Assembly: GCF_011058255.1 (NCBI RefSeq)
Contig: NZ_JAALFH010000067.1
Location: 431,724-495,723, forward strand
Direction: 5' to 3'
Source: Thioalkalivibrio sp. XN8
GTDB taxonomy: Bacteria > Pseudomonadota > Gammaproteobacteria > Steroidobacterales > XN24
DNA: 64,000 bases
Under the pieces are notes generated by a model, which was not told the DNA's origin, ran no database searches, and saw only the letters and a program-made list of their open reading frames with translations. Numbering within the stretch: position 1 is the stretch's first letter; each line of letters starts with the position of its first letter. A program made the position numbers and the translations under genes. This document shows positions 31,567-40,579 of this stretch, piece after piece.

Positions 31567-32582
31567 TCGCTCTGTGCGGCGCGCTGGTCCTGGCGGCCGG
31601 GCTGGCCGTCGCCGGCGCGGCCTGGTGGGCCTGGCGTGCGCTGGACGCTCCCGGGCCGGCACCCGCGCCAGTGGTCGTGGAGGTCCCGGCCGGCGCGCCG
31701 CTGGCGCGCATTGCCGCGCGGCTGGAGGACGCCGGCGTAGTGGAACACGCCGCGCTGCTCGAGTGGTACGGCCGGCTGACCGGGCTGGCCGGCCAGGTGC
31801 GCGCCGGCGAGTACCGCTTCCCGGCCGGGAGCACCCCGCGGCAAGTCATGTCCCGGCTGGTTTCCGGCGAGGTCGTACTGCATGCGCTCACCATCGTCGA
31901 GGGCTGGACCTTCAGGCAGCTGCGGGAGGCCATCGAGACCCATCCCGCGATCGGCGACAAGCTCCCGGCGGCGCCGGACGAGGCGCTGATGAGCAGGCTG
32001 GGCATGCCTGACATGGCGCCGGAGGGCTGGTTCCTGCCGGAGACGTACCGGTTCCCGCGCGGCACGACCGAACTGGAGCTCCTGGCGATGGCCCACCGGG
32101 CGATGGTGGCGGCACTCGACGAGGCCTGGGCCGGCCGCGCCGAGGGCATCCCGCTGGAAACGGCGTACGAGGCGCTGATTCTCGCCTCGATCATCGAGAA
32201 GGAGACCGGCGTGGCCGACGAGCGGCGCGAGATCGCGGGCGTCTTCGCCCGCCGCCTGGAGCGCGGCATGCGGCTGCAGACCGACCCCACGGTGATCTAC
32301 GGCCTCGGCGAAGCCTTCGACGGCAACCTGCGCCGGGCCGACCTGCGGACCGACACGCCCTATAACACCTATACGCGCAGCGGCCTGCCGCCCACGCCGA
32401 TCGCCCTGCCGGGCCGCGCGGCACTCGAGGCAGCAGTGGATCCCGCGCCGGGCAAGGCGTTGTATTTCGTCGCCACCGGGAACCCAGACGGCACGCACTA
32501 CTTCTCCGAGACGCTGGCCGAGCACAACCGGGCCGTGGCACGGTATCTTGCCACCCTGCGGGAACGGCGGCAGGCGCAATGA
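31554..32582 (+). CDS. mltG: Endolytic murein transglycosylase
   Basis: A 342-residue YceG-like protein that cuts nascent peptidoglycan and sets strand length. One N-terminal membrane segment (residues about 3-22) anchors a periplasmic LysM-like region and the catalytic domain. The conserved SIIEKETGV has Glu215 and Glu217, at the place of the catalytic Glu218 in E. coli. RLQTDPTVIYGLG and YNTYTRSGLPPTPIA follow as expected. The start is GTG 31554, overlapping pabC. Confidence 0.94.
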   Translation: MARLIALCGALVLAAGLAVAGAAWWAWRALDAPGPAPAPVVVEVPAGAPLARIAARLEDAGVVEHAALLEWYGRLTGLAGQVRAGEYRFPAGSTPRQVMSRLVSGEVVLHALTIVEGWTFRQLREAIETHPAIGDKLPAAPDEALMSRLGMPDMAPEGWFLPETYRFPRGTTELELLAMAHRAMVAALDEAWAGRAEGIPLETAYEALILASIIEKETGVADERREIAGVFARRLERGMRLQTDPTVIYGLGEAFDGNLRRADLRTDTPYNTYTRSGLPPTPIALPGRAALEAAVDPAPGKALYFVATGNPDGTHYFSETLAEHNRAVARYLATLRERRQAQ

Positions 32583-33238
32583 AGCAGCCTGTCGCGGACC
32601 ACGCCCGGGGCCGTTTCATCACGCTGGAAGGCGGCGAGGGCGTCGGCAAGAGCACGAATCTCGGCTTCGTTGCCGGGCTGCTGACAGCGGCCGGCCTGGA
32701 CGTCCAGCTGACCCGCGAACCGGGCGGCACGCCGCTGGCGGAGCGGGTCAGGCAGCTTATCGTCGCGCCCTCCGGCGAGCAGGTCCCGCCGATCGCCGAG
32801 CTGCTGTTGATCTTCGCCGCCCGGTCACTGCATCTCGAGGGCCTGATCCGGCCGGCGCTCGCCGCCGGGCGGTGGGTCCTGTGCGACCGCTTCACCGACG
32901 CCAGCTATGCCTACCAGGGCAGGGCGCGCGGGCTCGGTGACGAGACGGTGGCCTGGCTCGAGGCCCGCGTCCAGGGCGAGCTGCGCCCGGACCTCACCCT
33001 GCTGCTCGACGCCGATCCGGCCGTGGGGCTGGCCCGCGCCGGTGCCCGCGGCGCCGCAGACCGCTTCGAGCAGGAGCGGCTGGAATTCTTCACCCGGGTG
33101 CGTGAAGGCTACCTGGCCCGGGCGGCTGCCGAGCCGGCGCGCTTTCGCCTCGTGGATGCCTCGCGCCCGCTCGAGGACGTGCAACAGCAATTGAGAAATC
33201 ACATTCAAGAGTTCCTTCAAGTTAATGGAAAAATTTAG
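32579..33238 (+). CDS. tmk: Thymidylate kinase
   Basis: A 219-residue enzyme that phosphorylates dTMP to dTDP. The P-loop GGEGVGKST is at residues about 18-26, followed by the DR(E)-type motif TREPGGTPLAERVR and CDRFTDASYAYQG. The start overlaps mltG by four bases (ATGA) and the end overlaps holB by 14 bases. The lid region includes GAADRFEQERLEFF, as in the bacterial enzymes. Confidence 0.95.
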   Translation: MKQPVADHARGRFITLEGGEGVGKSTNLGFVAGLLTAAGLDVQLTREPGGTPLAERVRQLIVAPSGEQVPPIAELLLIFAARSLHLEGLIRPALAAGRWVLCDRFTDASYAYQGRARGLGDETVAWLEARVQGELRPDLTLLLDADPAVGLARAGARGAADRFEQERLEFFTRVREGYLARAAAEPARFRLVDASRPLEDVQQQLRNHIQEFLQVNGKI

Positions 33239-34229
33239 TTTTCCTTGGCATGAAACCGCCTGGCGTGAATTCGAGGCGGCGCTCGAGCGCGACCGCCTGT
33301 CGCACGCCTACCTGGTCGAGGGCCCGCAGGGCCTGGGCAAGCTGCACCTGGCCTTCCGCAAGGCCGCCCGCCTGCTGGACGCGCCCTGGCCGGCGGCGGA
33401 CCCGCCGATCCCGCTGCCGCATCCCGACCTCTTGTGGCTCACGCTGGAGGTCGATGACGAGGGCAAGCAGAAGAAGCAGATCGGGATCCAGCAAGTCAGG
33501 GACGCCTGCGCCGGACTGGCCATGACCAGCCACGCCGGCGGCTGGAAGGTCGCCGTCATCTGGCCGGCGGAGCAACTCAACCCGCATTCCGCCAATGCGC
33601 TGCTGAAGACGCTGGAGGAGCCGGCGCCGCGTACGCTGCTGCTGCTGGTGCGGAGCCGGCTGGATACGCTCCCGGCGACCATCGCGAGCCGTTGCCAGCG
33701 CATCCGTATCGCGCCGCCGCCGCTGCCCGAGGCATTGCGCTGGCTCGAAGCCCGTGGCGGCCGGGCCGACTGGGAACGGCTGTTGTCGCTGGCGGGCGGG
33801 GCGCCGCTGATGGCGCTCCTGCTGCACGAGGAGGGCGCCCTCGAGTTCGATGCCGAGTGCCGGGAGGACCTGCTCGGCATCCTCGGCGGCGGCCGCGAAC
33901 CGGTGGAAGTCGCCGCGACGTGGGCCCGGCGCCCGCTGCCCGTGAGCCTGCGCTGGCTGGACATCTGGACCGCCGAGCTGGTGCGCTGCAAGGCCGCCGG
34001 CGCGCCGCCGCCGGTGGCTGCCGCCGGGCGCCGGACTTTGCAAACCGCGCTCGAGCGAATACCCTTGCAACGCCTGTTCCGCTATCGAGACGAGCTCAGG
34101 TCGGCCATGGTGCGCAGCGACGGGGCGTTCAGCCCGCAACACGTGATGGAGCAACTGCTCCTGCCCTGGGCCGACAATCTGGCGACGATCCACGGCGACG
34201 CAGCGCAGGGCTTCCTGGGCGACCGGTGA
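33225..34229 (+). CDS. holB: DNA polymerase III delta-prime subunit, zinc site absent
   Basis: A 334-residue clamp-loader subunit. It shows GPQGLGKLHLAF (P-loop-like), HPDLLWLTLE, IQQVRDAC, NALLKTLEEP and SRCQRIRI, all at the expected places. In most delta-prime proteins four cysteines before the HPD motif bind zinc; here that stretch (LLDAPWPAADPPIPLP) has none. Position after tmk and before pilZ is standard. It should still load the sliding clamp; the zinc module may just have been lost. Confidence 0.9.
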   Translation: MEKFSFPWHETAWREFEAALERDRLSHAYLVEGPQGLGKLHLAFRKAARLLDAPWPAADPPIPLPHPDLLWLTLEVDDEGKQKKQIGIQQVRDACAGLAMTSHAGGWKVAVIWPAEQLNPHSANALLKTLEEPAPRTLLLLVRSRLDTLPATIASRCQRIRIAPPPLPEALRWLEARGGRADWERLLSLAGGAPLMALLLHEEGALEFDAECREDLLGILGGGREPVEVAATWARRPLPVSLRWLDIWTAELVRCKAAGAPPPVAAAGRRTLQTALERIPLQRLFRYRDELRSAMVRSDGAFSPQHVMEQLLLPWADNLATIHGDAAQGFLGDR

Positions 34230-34239
34230 CAAATAACTG

Positions 34240-34584
34240 ATGACGACGAGCAAACCCGGACTGCTGACGCTGACGATCAAGGACAAGAGCGCCTTGTACC
34301 TGGCGTACATGCCCTATGTGAAGAACGGCGGGCTGTTCATTCCCACCGGCAGCAGCTACCGGCTCGGCGACGAGGTCTTCATGCTGCTGAACCTGATGGG
34401 CGAAGACGAGAAGATCCCCGTCGCGGGCCGCGTCATCTGGGTCACGCCCAAGGGCGCCCAGGGCAAGCGGACCGCCGGGATCGGCGTGCAGTTCAGCGAA
34501 CAGGATCGCGGCAGCACCCAGCGCCGCATCGAAACCTATCTCGCCGGGGCACTCGGCGGGGACAAGCCCACGCACACCATGTAG
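34240..34584 (+). CDS. pilZ: PilZ-type protein
   Basis: A 114-residue single-domain protein of the type IV pilus PilZ kind, known in Pseudomonas and Xanthomonas from the same place after holB. NGGLFIPTG, YRLGDEVFMLLNLM, VAGRVIWVTP and GIGVQF form the beta-barrel. The c-di-GMP motifs RxxxR and (D/N)xSxxG are missing, as in true PilZ, which acts by binding partners such as PilB or FimX. It starts 10 bases after holB. Confidence 0.88.
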   Translation: MTTSKPGLLTLTIKDKSALYLAYMPYVKNGGLFIPTGSSYRLGDEVFMLLNLMGEDEKIPVAGRVIWVTPKGAQGKRTAGIGVQFSEQDRGSTQRRIETYLAGALGGDKPTHTM

Positions 34585-34599
34585 GCCGGCCTGGCCGGC
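34585..34599. terminator. Short hairpin between convergent genes
   Basis: GCCGGC, loop CTG, GCCGGC fills the gap between the pilZ stop and the stop of the oxygenase gene. It has no T-run and could slow transcription in either direction. Confidence 0.35.
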
Positions 34600-34601
34600 G
34601 C

Positions 34602-35279
34602 CTATCCCAGCGGCTCGTCGGCCGGCTTCGCCCCGGCGAGCTTGAAGCGGGCGTTGAAGGCCACCGTGATGCGGATATCGTCGCCGTCGTAGGGCATGAC
34701 CTCGTGCAGCAGCCACGACGGGAAAATGATCAGCTGTCCTGCCTGGAGACGGATCTTGCGGTGACCGCCGCCGAAGGGGGGCTTCATCTTCGCTGTCGCC
34801 ATGTCGATGTACATGGTGTTGGTGGCGAAGGGGTTGATGAACGTCAGCTTGCCGCTGTCGCTCTCGGGGTCATCCCCGTCGTGGCAGACGCAGTACACGC
34901 CCGACCAGCTGTGCAACGGATGGTTGTGGGCGCCAAAGAACCCGCCGCGCCGGGTGAGGTGGTACCAGGCCTCGTGCGCGACCTGCAGCCGGGCCAGGAA
35001 CGCCTGGTCGTAGCCGTTGAGTTCCCCGATGGTCCGGTAGAGCGCGCCCATGCAGAAATCGCGCAGCTTGCGGATGCAGTCGTGCGGCCAGTCGAACAGG
35101 CGGAAATTGCTCTCGAACAGGGCCTCGTTGCGATCGACGAAGGGCGTCGTGTTGCGGTACTTCTCGCCTTCGGCCGCGCGCGCGACGAAGAGCTCGCGCA
35201 GCTCGCGGTTCAGCGCCTCGCAGTCTTGCATCTGGGCGGAAATCAGGGGTGCCGCAAAGGCGGGGATCATCTGGATCAC
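34602..35279 (-). CDS. Putative 2-oxoglutarate/Fe(II)-dependent oxygenase (TIGR02466-like)
   Basis: A 225-residue cupin-like protein. The pattern AHNHPLHSWSGVYCV, GKLTFINPFA, LQAGQLIIFPSWLLHEVMPY and IRITVAFNARF fits the TIGR02466 group of putative Fe(II) oxygenases: a first His region, a distal His in LLHEV and an Arg in IRITVAFN for 2-oxoglutarate. The substrate is unknown. It lies 28 bases after the cyclic-nucleotide/rhodanese gene and is probably cotranscribed. Related proteins are common near phage or photosynthesis genes but nothing like that is seen here. Confidence 0.72.
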   Translation of the reverse strand: MIQMIPAFAAPLISAQMQDCEALNRELRELFVARAAEGEKYRNTTPFVDRNEALFESNFRLFDWPHDCIRKLRDFCMGALYRTIGELNGYDQAFLARLQVAHEAWYHLTRRGGFFGAHNHPLHSWSGVYCVCHDGDDPESDSGKLTFINPFATNTMYIDMATAKMKPPFGGGHRKIRLQAGQLIIFPSWLLHEVMPYDGDDIRITVAFNARFKLAGAKPADEPLG

Positions 35280-35307
35280 GGGCGCGCTTCCAGGCGGTCG
35301 ATTCGGG

Positions 35308-36363
35308 TCAGCGGCTCTCGATGTCCGCCATCGTGAGGCCGCCCCGCAGGACGTGGGCGTCGAAGCCGCGCTCGCTCAGGATGTAGGCGGCAGCACTGCT
35401 GCGGCGGCCGGTGTCGCAGCAGACCACATAGGGCTTGGCGGGATCGAGCGTCTTCAGCTTCAGGCGGATGAAGTACAGCGGGATGTTGATCGCGCCTTCC
35501 TGGTGAAAGCTCTCGAACTCCGAAGGGAGGCGCACGTCGATCCACTGGCCGCCGCTGGCCACGATGCGGGACGCCTGTTCGAAATCCACCCACTGCAGCA
35601 TGGGCTCGTTCATCAGGGTGTTGAAATCTTCCTGCCCCAGCCGCATCAGGGAGCCGTCGCTCACCATGGTCACCGTGGCGTTGCGCTTGGCGTGGGAAAT
35701 CAGCGCCTCCTCGCCGAACGTGTCGCCCGGGCCGAGGTCGGCCAGCTTGATACCTTCCTTGTTCAGGGGCGTCTCGCGGGTGACGGCGCAGCGGCCGTCG
35801 GTGATGACGTAGAAATAGTCGCCCTCGTCACCCTGCTTGATGACCACGTCGCCGGCCTTGAAGTTGACCTGCTGCATGCGCATGAAGATGGCCTGGATGT
35901 TGGCCGCCGGAATGCGATGGAACGCCTTCGTCTGCAGCAGGGTAGTCATCCAGTCGTCGCTCTCCGGCAGGTTGCCGGCGCGCAGCTCGCTCACCTCGTA
36001 GGTGCCGGTCTGGTCCCAGGTGAGCATCACGTCCAAAAGGTCGGAATCGATCGCGACGAACTCGACCCGGCTCCGCGCCCGGGCACTGGCCCGGCGGGGC
36101 AGGCCCGGCGACAGCGGGCTGCGGGCGTCCGGCGTGCCGCCTTCGATCACCGACAACAGCCGGTCGCCGTCGCGCAGTTCGACCTCGCCGGAGACCAGGT
36201 AGATGGTGCGCCGGTCCGTGTCGCCCTTGCGGAAGAGGAAGCGCCCGCCGGGAATCTCCTGCACCGAGGTCTTCTCGGACAGGGCACGCAGGTTTTCCGC
36301 CTTCAGGCCGTTGAGGGGCGAGAAAGCCTTGAGTGCTTCGATGTCGAGGGACTTGCCGGGCAT
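35308..36363 (-). CDS. Two cyclic-nucleotide-binding domains fused to a rhodanese
   Basis: A 351-residue soluble protein. Residues about 10-130 form a first, degenerate cNMP-binding-like barrel (FLFRKGDTDRRTIYLVSGEVEL). Residues about 140-260 form a clearer one (IKQGDEGDYFYVITDGRCAV, then GPGDTFGEEALISHAKRNATV); the Arg in that last stretch takes the place of the usual phosphate-binding RxA arginine. Residues about 265-351 are a rhodanese with WIDVRLPSEF and the active-site loop CCDTGRRSSAAA. It suggests a sulfur-transfer or redox activity gated by a small ligand. A CATAAT (36398-36393) could be its -10. Confidence 0.85.
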   Translation of the reverse strand: MPGKSLDIEALKAFSPLNGLKAENLRALSEKTSVQEIPGGRFLFRKGDTDRRTIYLVSGEVELRDGDRLLSVIEGGTPDARSPLSPGLPRRASARARSRVEFVAIDSDLLDVMLTWDQTGTYEVSELRAGNLPESDDWMTTLLQTKAFHRIPAANIQAIFMRMQQVNFKAGDVVIKQGDEGDYFYVITDGRCAVTRETPLNKEGIKLADLGPGDTFGEEALISHAKRNATVTMVSDGSLMRLGQEDFNTLMNEPMLQWVDFEQASRIVASGGQWIDVRLPSEFESFHQEGAINIPLYFIRLKLKTLDPAKPYVVCCDTGRRSSAAAYILSERGFDAHVLRGGLTMADIESR

Positions 36364-36512
36364 AGCGGGTTGGGCGCTCCCTGTTGTTCTGGATTATGCT
36401 CCTGCGCGACCCGGGCCACGCGAGGAGTGCGGCGCGGCCGGAACCGCGCCGAAGGCAAGAATATCACACCAGTCGGCTCCCAAACGGGGTCCGGTCCGCA
36501 GTCCCCCCGGCG

Positions 36513-38543
36513 CTAGCGGGGCAGCTCCTCCCAGCCCGGATCGGGGGCGAAGCGCTCGCCGTAGCGGTCCTGGAGACGCTGCAGCGACTCGACCACGTCG
36601 GCCACGCCCCGGGCGCGGGCGAAGTGAATCGGCCCGCCCCGGAAGGGCGCGAAGCCGGTGCCGAAAATCACCCCCGCGTCGAGCAGGTCGAGGTCGGTAA
36701 CAACCCGGTCCCGCCAGACCGCCACCGCCTCGTTGACCATCGGCAACACGAGCCGGTCGGCCAGGTCCTGGGGCGGCGTCGCGTCCTTGACCTCGGGCTT
36801 GACGGGCTTGCCGTCTTTCCACTCGTAGAAACCGCGCCCGGTCTTCCGCCCGAGGCGCTTTTTCTCGACCATCTCGACCAGCCGGTCGGGCACGGGCACC
36901 CCGTAGGCGGCACCGAGGATCCGCGCCACGTGCAACGCCACGTCGAGGCCCACGGTGTCGGCGAGCTCGACCGGGCCCATGGGCATGCCGAAGCGCTTGG
37001 CCGCCGAATCGATGAGAGGCATCGGCACGCCGTCCTCGCCGGCCAGGAGCGCTTCCATCATGTAGGGCATCAGGACGCGGTTGACCACGAAGCCCGGCGA
37101 ACTGAGGCAGGGCAGGGGCAGCTTGTCGATCTTGCGGGTGAAAGCGACCCCCTTGTCGATCTCGGCCTGCGGTGTGTCTTCGGTATGGATGACCTCGACC
37201 AGCGGCATCATCGCCACCGGGTTGAAGAAGTGCAGGCCGATCAGCCGCTCCGGCTTCGCCAGCACGTCACGCAGGTCTTCGAGCCGGATGCTCGAGGTAT
37301 TGGTTGCCAGGATCGCGTCGGGCTTCATCCGCGGCTCGAGTTCGCGGAACAGCTTCTGCTTGGCCTCCGCGTCCTCGAAGATCGCCTCGATCACGACGTC
37401 CGCCTGCTCCACGCCCCGGCCTTCGACGTCCGGCATGAGCCGGTCCAGGGCGGCCTGGACCAGGCGCGGGTCCCGCAGTTTCTTCTGGTACAGCTTGGCG
37501 GCGCGCTTGACCACCGGGGCGATGTACTTCGGCTCCCGGTCCTGGAGCGTCACGTTCAGGCCGCGCAGCGCGCACCAGGCGGCGATATCGCCCCCCATGA
37601 CGCCGGCGCCGACCACGTGGACGTGGCGAAACTCGTAGCGCTGCTTGCCACCAAGGGCCTTCAGCTTGTCCTGCAGCAGGAACACCCGCACCAGGTTGCG
37701 CGAGGTGTCGGTGCAGAACAGCCGGGCGATGGAACGCGCCTCTTTCTCCATCATCAGCGCCGGCTTGTCGCCGTAACGCTGCCACAGGTCGATGATCGCG
37801 TACGGCGCCGGGTAATGGTCCCGCCGCGCCTTCTTGGCCACCTGCTTCTCCAGCACGCCGGCCAGCACCTTGCGCGCCGGACCGACGTTCATCAGGCGGT
37901 CCTGCAGCGGCAGCTGGCGGGGCTTCGGCGGCTTCAGCGCCAGCATCCGGGCCGCCCGCTCCAGGTGGCGCGCGGGCACGACCTGGTCCACCAGTCCCAT
38001 CGCCTTGGCCTGCTTGGGACGGATGTTCTTGCCCGTCAGCATCATGTCCATGGCCTTCAGGGGGCCGGCCAGCCGGACCGAGCGCACCGTGCCGCCGAAA
38101 CCGGGATGGATCCCCAGCTTGACCTCGGGCAGGCCAATGACGGTCTTGGGGTCGTCGTTGATGATGCGGTAGCGGCAGGCCAGCGCCAGCTCCAGGCCGC
38201 CGCCCAGGGCAAAGCCGTTGAGCAGGGCGATGGTCGGGCACTTGAGTCCCTCGAGCCGGTCCAGCACCTGCTGGCCGGCCCGCACCATTTCATAGGCCTG
38301 CTCGGCGTCCTCGAGGCCGGTGAACTCCTTGATATCGGCCCCGGCAATGAAGCCGGACTTCTTGCCGGAGGTGACCACCAGCGCCTTCGGCAGGTCCTTC
38401 TCGACCTGTTCCAGCACGGTGTTCAGTTCGGTCATCACGTCCCGCGACAGGACGTTGGTGGAGGCGTCGGCCTTGTCGAAGCAGAGCCAGGCGATGCCGT
38501 CGTCGTCCCGCTTGAGGGACCAGTGCTTGAGCGTATCGTTCAT
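36513..38543 (-). CDS. fadJ: Enoyl-CoA hydratase/3-hydroxyacyl-CoA dehydrogenase (FadJ-like)
   Basis: A 676-residue bifunctional alpha subunit of the beta-oxidation complex. The N-terminal crotonase part has SGFIAGADIKEF (oxyanion and Glu), GGGLELALACRYRI and GLPEVKLGIHPG. The dehydrogenase starts near residue 300 with HVVGAGVMGGDIAAW and includes GLHFFNPVAMMPLVEV. A C-terminal HAD domain follows. It is the last gene of an operon with the thiolase and the TetR gene, 4 bases after the thiolase. FadJ and FadB are hard to tell apart here; the split thiolase of FadI type favours FadJ. Confidence 0.9.
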   Translation of the reverse strand: MNDTLKHWSLKRDDDGIAWLCFDKADASTNVLSRDVMTELNTVLEQVEKDLPKALVVTSGKKSGFIAGADIKEFTGLEDAEQAYEMVRAGQQVLDRLEGLKCPTIALLNGFALGGGLELALACRYRIINDDPKTVIGLPEVKLGIHPGFGGTVRSVRLAGPLKAMDMMLTGKNIRPKQAKAMGLVDQVVPARHLERAARMLALKPPKPRQLPLQDRLMNVGPARKVLAGVLEKQVAKKARRDHYPAPYAIIDLWQRYGDKPALMMEKEARSIARLFCTDTSRNLVRVFLLQDKLKALGGKQRYEFRHVHVVGAGVMGGDIAAWCALRGLNVTLQDREPKYIAPVVKRAAKLYQKKLRDPRLVQAALDRLMPDVEGRGVEQADVVIEAIFEDAEAKQKLFRELEPRMKPDAILATNTSSIRLEDLRDVLAKPERLIGLHFFNPVAMMPLVEVIHTEDTPQAEIDKGVAFTRKIDKLPLPCLSSPGFVVNRVLMPYMMEALLAGEDGVPMPLIDSAAKRFGMPMGPVELADTVGLDVALHVARILGAAYGVPVPDRLVEMVEKKRLGRKTGRGFYEWKDGKPVKPEVKDATPPQDLADRLVLPMVNEAVAVWRDRVVTDLDLLDAGVIFGTGFAPFRGGPIHFARARGVADVVESLQRLQDRYGERFAPDPGWEELPR

Positions 38544-38547
38544 GGGG

Positions 38548-39858
38548 CTACTCCGGCTTGCTCTGCAGCAGCATGGCGCCGCCCTGGCCGCCGCCGATGC
38601 AAAGGGTGGCGACGGCAGTGCCGCCGCCCTGGCGCTCCAGCACTTTCAGGGCATGAAGCACGATGCGGGCGCCGCTGGCGCCCACGGGATGGCCGGTAGC
38701 GATAGCGCCCCCGTCCAGGTTGAGCTTGTCCTCGTCGATCCGGCCGACGGCGCCTTCGAGGCCCAGCACGTTGCGGCAGTAGTCCTCGTCATCCAGCGCC
38801 GCGAGACAGGCGAGCACCTGGCCCGCGAAGGCCTCGTTGATCTCCCAGTAGTCGATGTCGTCGAGGCCGAGCCCGTGGCGCGCCAGCAGGGGCGCCGAGG
38901 CGTGCGCCGGGCCCAGGCCCATCTCGGCCGGGTCCAGCGCGGCCCACTCGCAATCCTCGATCACGCCGAGCACCTCGAGCTTGTGCGCCTTCACGGCGGC
39001 CTCGCTGGCGAGCAGCAGCACGGCCGCGCCGTCGGTGATCTGGGAACTGTTGCCGGCGGTGACCTGGCCGACCTTGCGATCGAAGAAAGGCTTCAGCGTC
39101 GCCAGCTTCTCCTCGGTGGAGTCGCGGCGCAGGCCGTCGTCCTCCTCGTGGGCCCGGCCCGCGTCGTCATAGACCGCGACGACCTCGTCCATGCGGCCCT
39201 CGTCGAAAGCCGCTGCCAGGCGCCGGTGACTGCGCGCGGCGAAGCGGTCCATTTCCTTGCGGCTGATGCCGAAGCGATGCGCGATCACCTCGCAGGTCTG
39301 GCCCATGTTCATGCCCACGATGGGGTCGGTCAGCCCCTTGATGAGCGCGATCACCGGGGAGAAATGCCTGGGCCGCAGGCGGCTGACCTGGACGGCCTTG
39401 TCGAGCGGCGACTTGGCCCGCGCGAGGTCGGCCAGCCAGTTGACCATGTCCTCGTTGAACAGCACGGGCGCCCGGCTCATCGCCTCGGTGCCGCCGGCGA
39501 GGACGAGGTCGGCACGCCCCAGCCAGATATTGCGCGCGGCGGTATCGAGCGCCTGCATCGCCGAGGCGCAGTTCCGCATTACGGTGAAGCCGGGAACCTT
39601 GTTGCCGCAGCCGAGCCGCAGCGCGGCAATCCGCCCGATGTTGGGCTCGTCCGGGCTCGGCATGGCGCAACCCAGGATGACTTCGTCGAGTGCCTCCGGC
39701 GCGACCGGCTGGCGGGCGAGCAGGGCCCGGCCCGCCGCCACGACGAGATCCGAGGCGCTGAACGGCCCGGGGCGGCCGCGAGCCTTGAGAAAGGGCGTCC
39801 GGGCGCCGTCCACCACGTAGGCGCGGCTCGCGTGGGACGCGGATCGGGTCTTGGCCAT
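38548..39858 (-). CDS. fadI: Acetyl-CoA C-acyltransferase (FadI-like thiolase)
   Basis: A 436-residue thiolase that cleaves 3-ketoacyl-CoA. The nucleophile is Cys97 (MRNCASAMQAL); GGAIATGHPVGASGAR holds the catalytic His and LCIGGGQGGAM the second Cys. NEAFAGQVLA is also present. The length is closer to FadI (about 436) than FadA (about 390). It lies 3 bases after the TetR gene and 4 before fadJ, so all three are one transcript. Confidence 0.9.
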   Translation of the reverse strand: MAKTRSASHASRAYVVDGARTPFLKARGRPGPFSASDLVVAAGRALLARQPVAPEALDEVILGCAMPSPDEPNIGRIAALRLGCGNKVPGFTVMRNCASAMQALDTAARNIWLGRADLVLAGGTEAMSRAPVLFNEDMVNWLADLARAKSPLDKAVQVSRLRPRHFSPVIALIKGLTDPIVGMNMGQTCEVIAHRFGISRKEMDRFAARSHRRLAAAFDEGRMDEVVAVYDDAGRAHEEDDGLRRDSTEEKLATLKPFFDRKVGQVTAGNSSQITDGAAVLLLASEAAVKAHKLEVLGVIEDCEWAALDPAEMGLGPAHASAPLLARHGLGLDDIDYWEINEAFAGQVLACLAALDDEDYCRNVLGLEGAVGRIDEDKLNLDGGAIATGHPVGASGARIVLHALKVLERQGGGTAVATLCIGGGQGGAMLLQSKPE

Positions 39859-39861
39859 GTT

Positions 39862-40560
39862 CTACTCCTGGCGTTTCCTGGGGGTTGTCGCGCGCGCCGG
39901 CGGCCGGCGCCGACGCGGCTTGGCATGGGAGACGGGGGCGCGGAAGCCCGCCGTGACGAAAGGCAGCAGCCGATGGACCACCTGGCTGACGTTGTCCGGG
40001 CTCATGGACTCGCCCGAAACGAGTTCCACCAGCTGGCGCTCGGCCACGGGATAGGTCAGGGCACCCACCAGGAACTGGAGCCGCCAGCGGACGTCTGCCG
40101 GAGGAATCTCCGGCAGCACGCGGCACAGCGCGGCGTGGTAGCGATCCAGCACCCGCTTGTATTCGCCGGCGAAGTACGACTTGTAGGGCGCCTCGGCCTC
40201 CGCGTGGGTCTGGCCCAGCAGGCGCATCACCGTCGGCCCGCCCTGGGCCGGATCCCGCGCCAGGCTGGCCACGGGGCTCATGAATGCCTCGAGGATCTCT
40301 TCCAGGCTGGGTTTGCGGCGGCGGCGCTGGAGCTGCTCGAGATTGGCCAGGCGGGCGCGATTGAGCGGCTCCAGCCGCCGCCGGTACACCTCTTCGACCA
40401 GGCCTTCCTTGGAGCCGAAGTGGTAATTGACCGCTGCCAGGTTGACCCGGGCCAGGGCCGTGATGGCCCGCAGCGAAGTGCGCGCCACGCCGGTGCGGGC
40501 GAAGAGCTCTTCGGCAGCTGCCAGGATGCGGTCCTTGGTGGAGTCGATGAGGCTGGTCAC
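39862..40560 (-). CDS. PsrA-like TetR-family fatty acid regulator
   Basis: A 232-residue repressor. The N-terminal helix-turn-helix reads RILAAAEELFARTG, TSLRAITALARVNLAAVNYHFGSK (shown in pieces: TSLRAITALA, VNLAAVNYHFGSK), very like PsrA of Pseudomonas. The ligand domain has MRLLGQTHAE and RWRLQFLVGALTYPV at positions matching PsrA. A basic tail (AKPRRRRPPARATTPRKRQE) closes it. The start is GTG 40560 with no clear ribosome-binding site. It heads the thiolase-fadJ operon, with a PsrA-type palindrome 19 bases upstream. PsrA releases DNA when it binds long-chain acyl groups; the same is inferred here. Confidence 0.8.
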   Translation of the reverse strand: MTSLIDSTKDRILAAAEELFARTGVARTSLRAITALARVNLAAVNYHFGSKEGLVEEVYRRRLEPLNRARLANLEQLQRRRRKPSLEEILEAFMSPVASLARDPAQGGPTVMRLLGQTHAEAEAPYKSYFAGEYKRVLDRYHAALCRVLPEIPPADVRWRLQFLVGALTYPVAERQLVELVSGESMSPDNVSQVVHRLLPFVTAGFRAPVSHAKPRRRRPPARATTPRKRQE

Positions 40561-40579
40561 GCGAGGGGCCCCGGGATTA

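Noticed and set aside
36384-38699. 771-codon plus-strand frame opposite fadJ
   Set aside because: His/Asp/Gln-rich pseudo-protein typical of the antisense of GC-rich genes.
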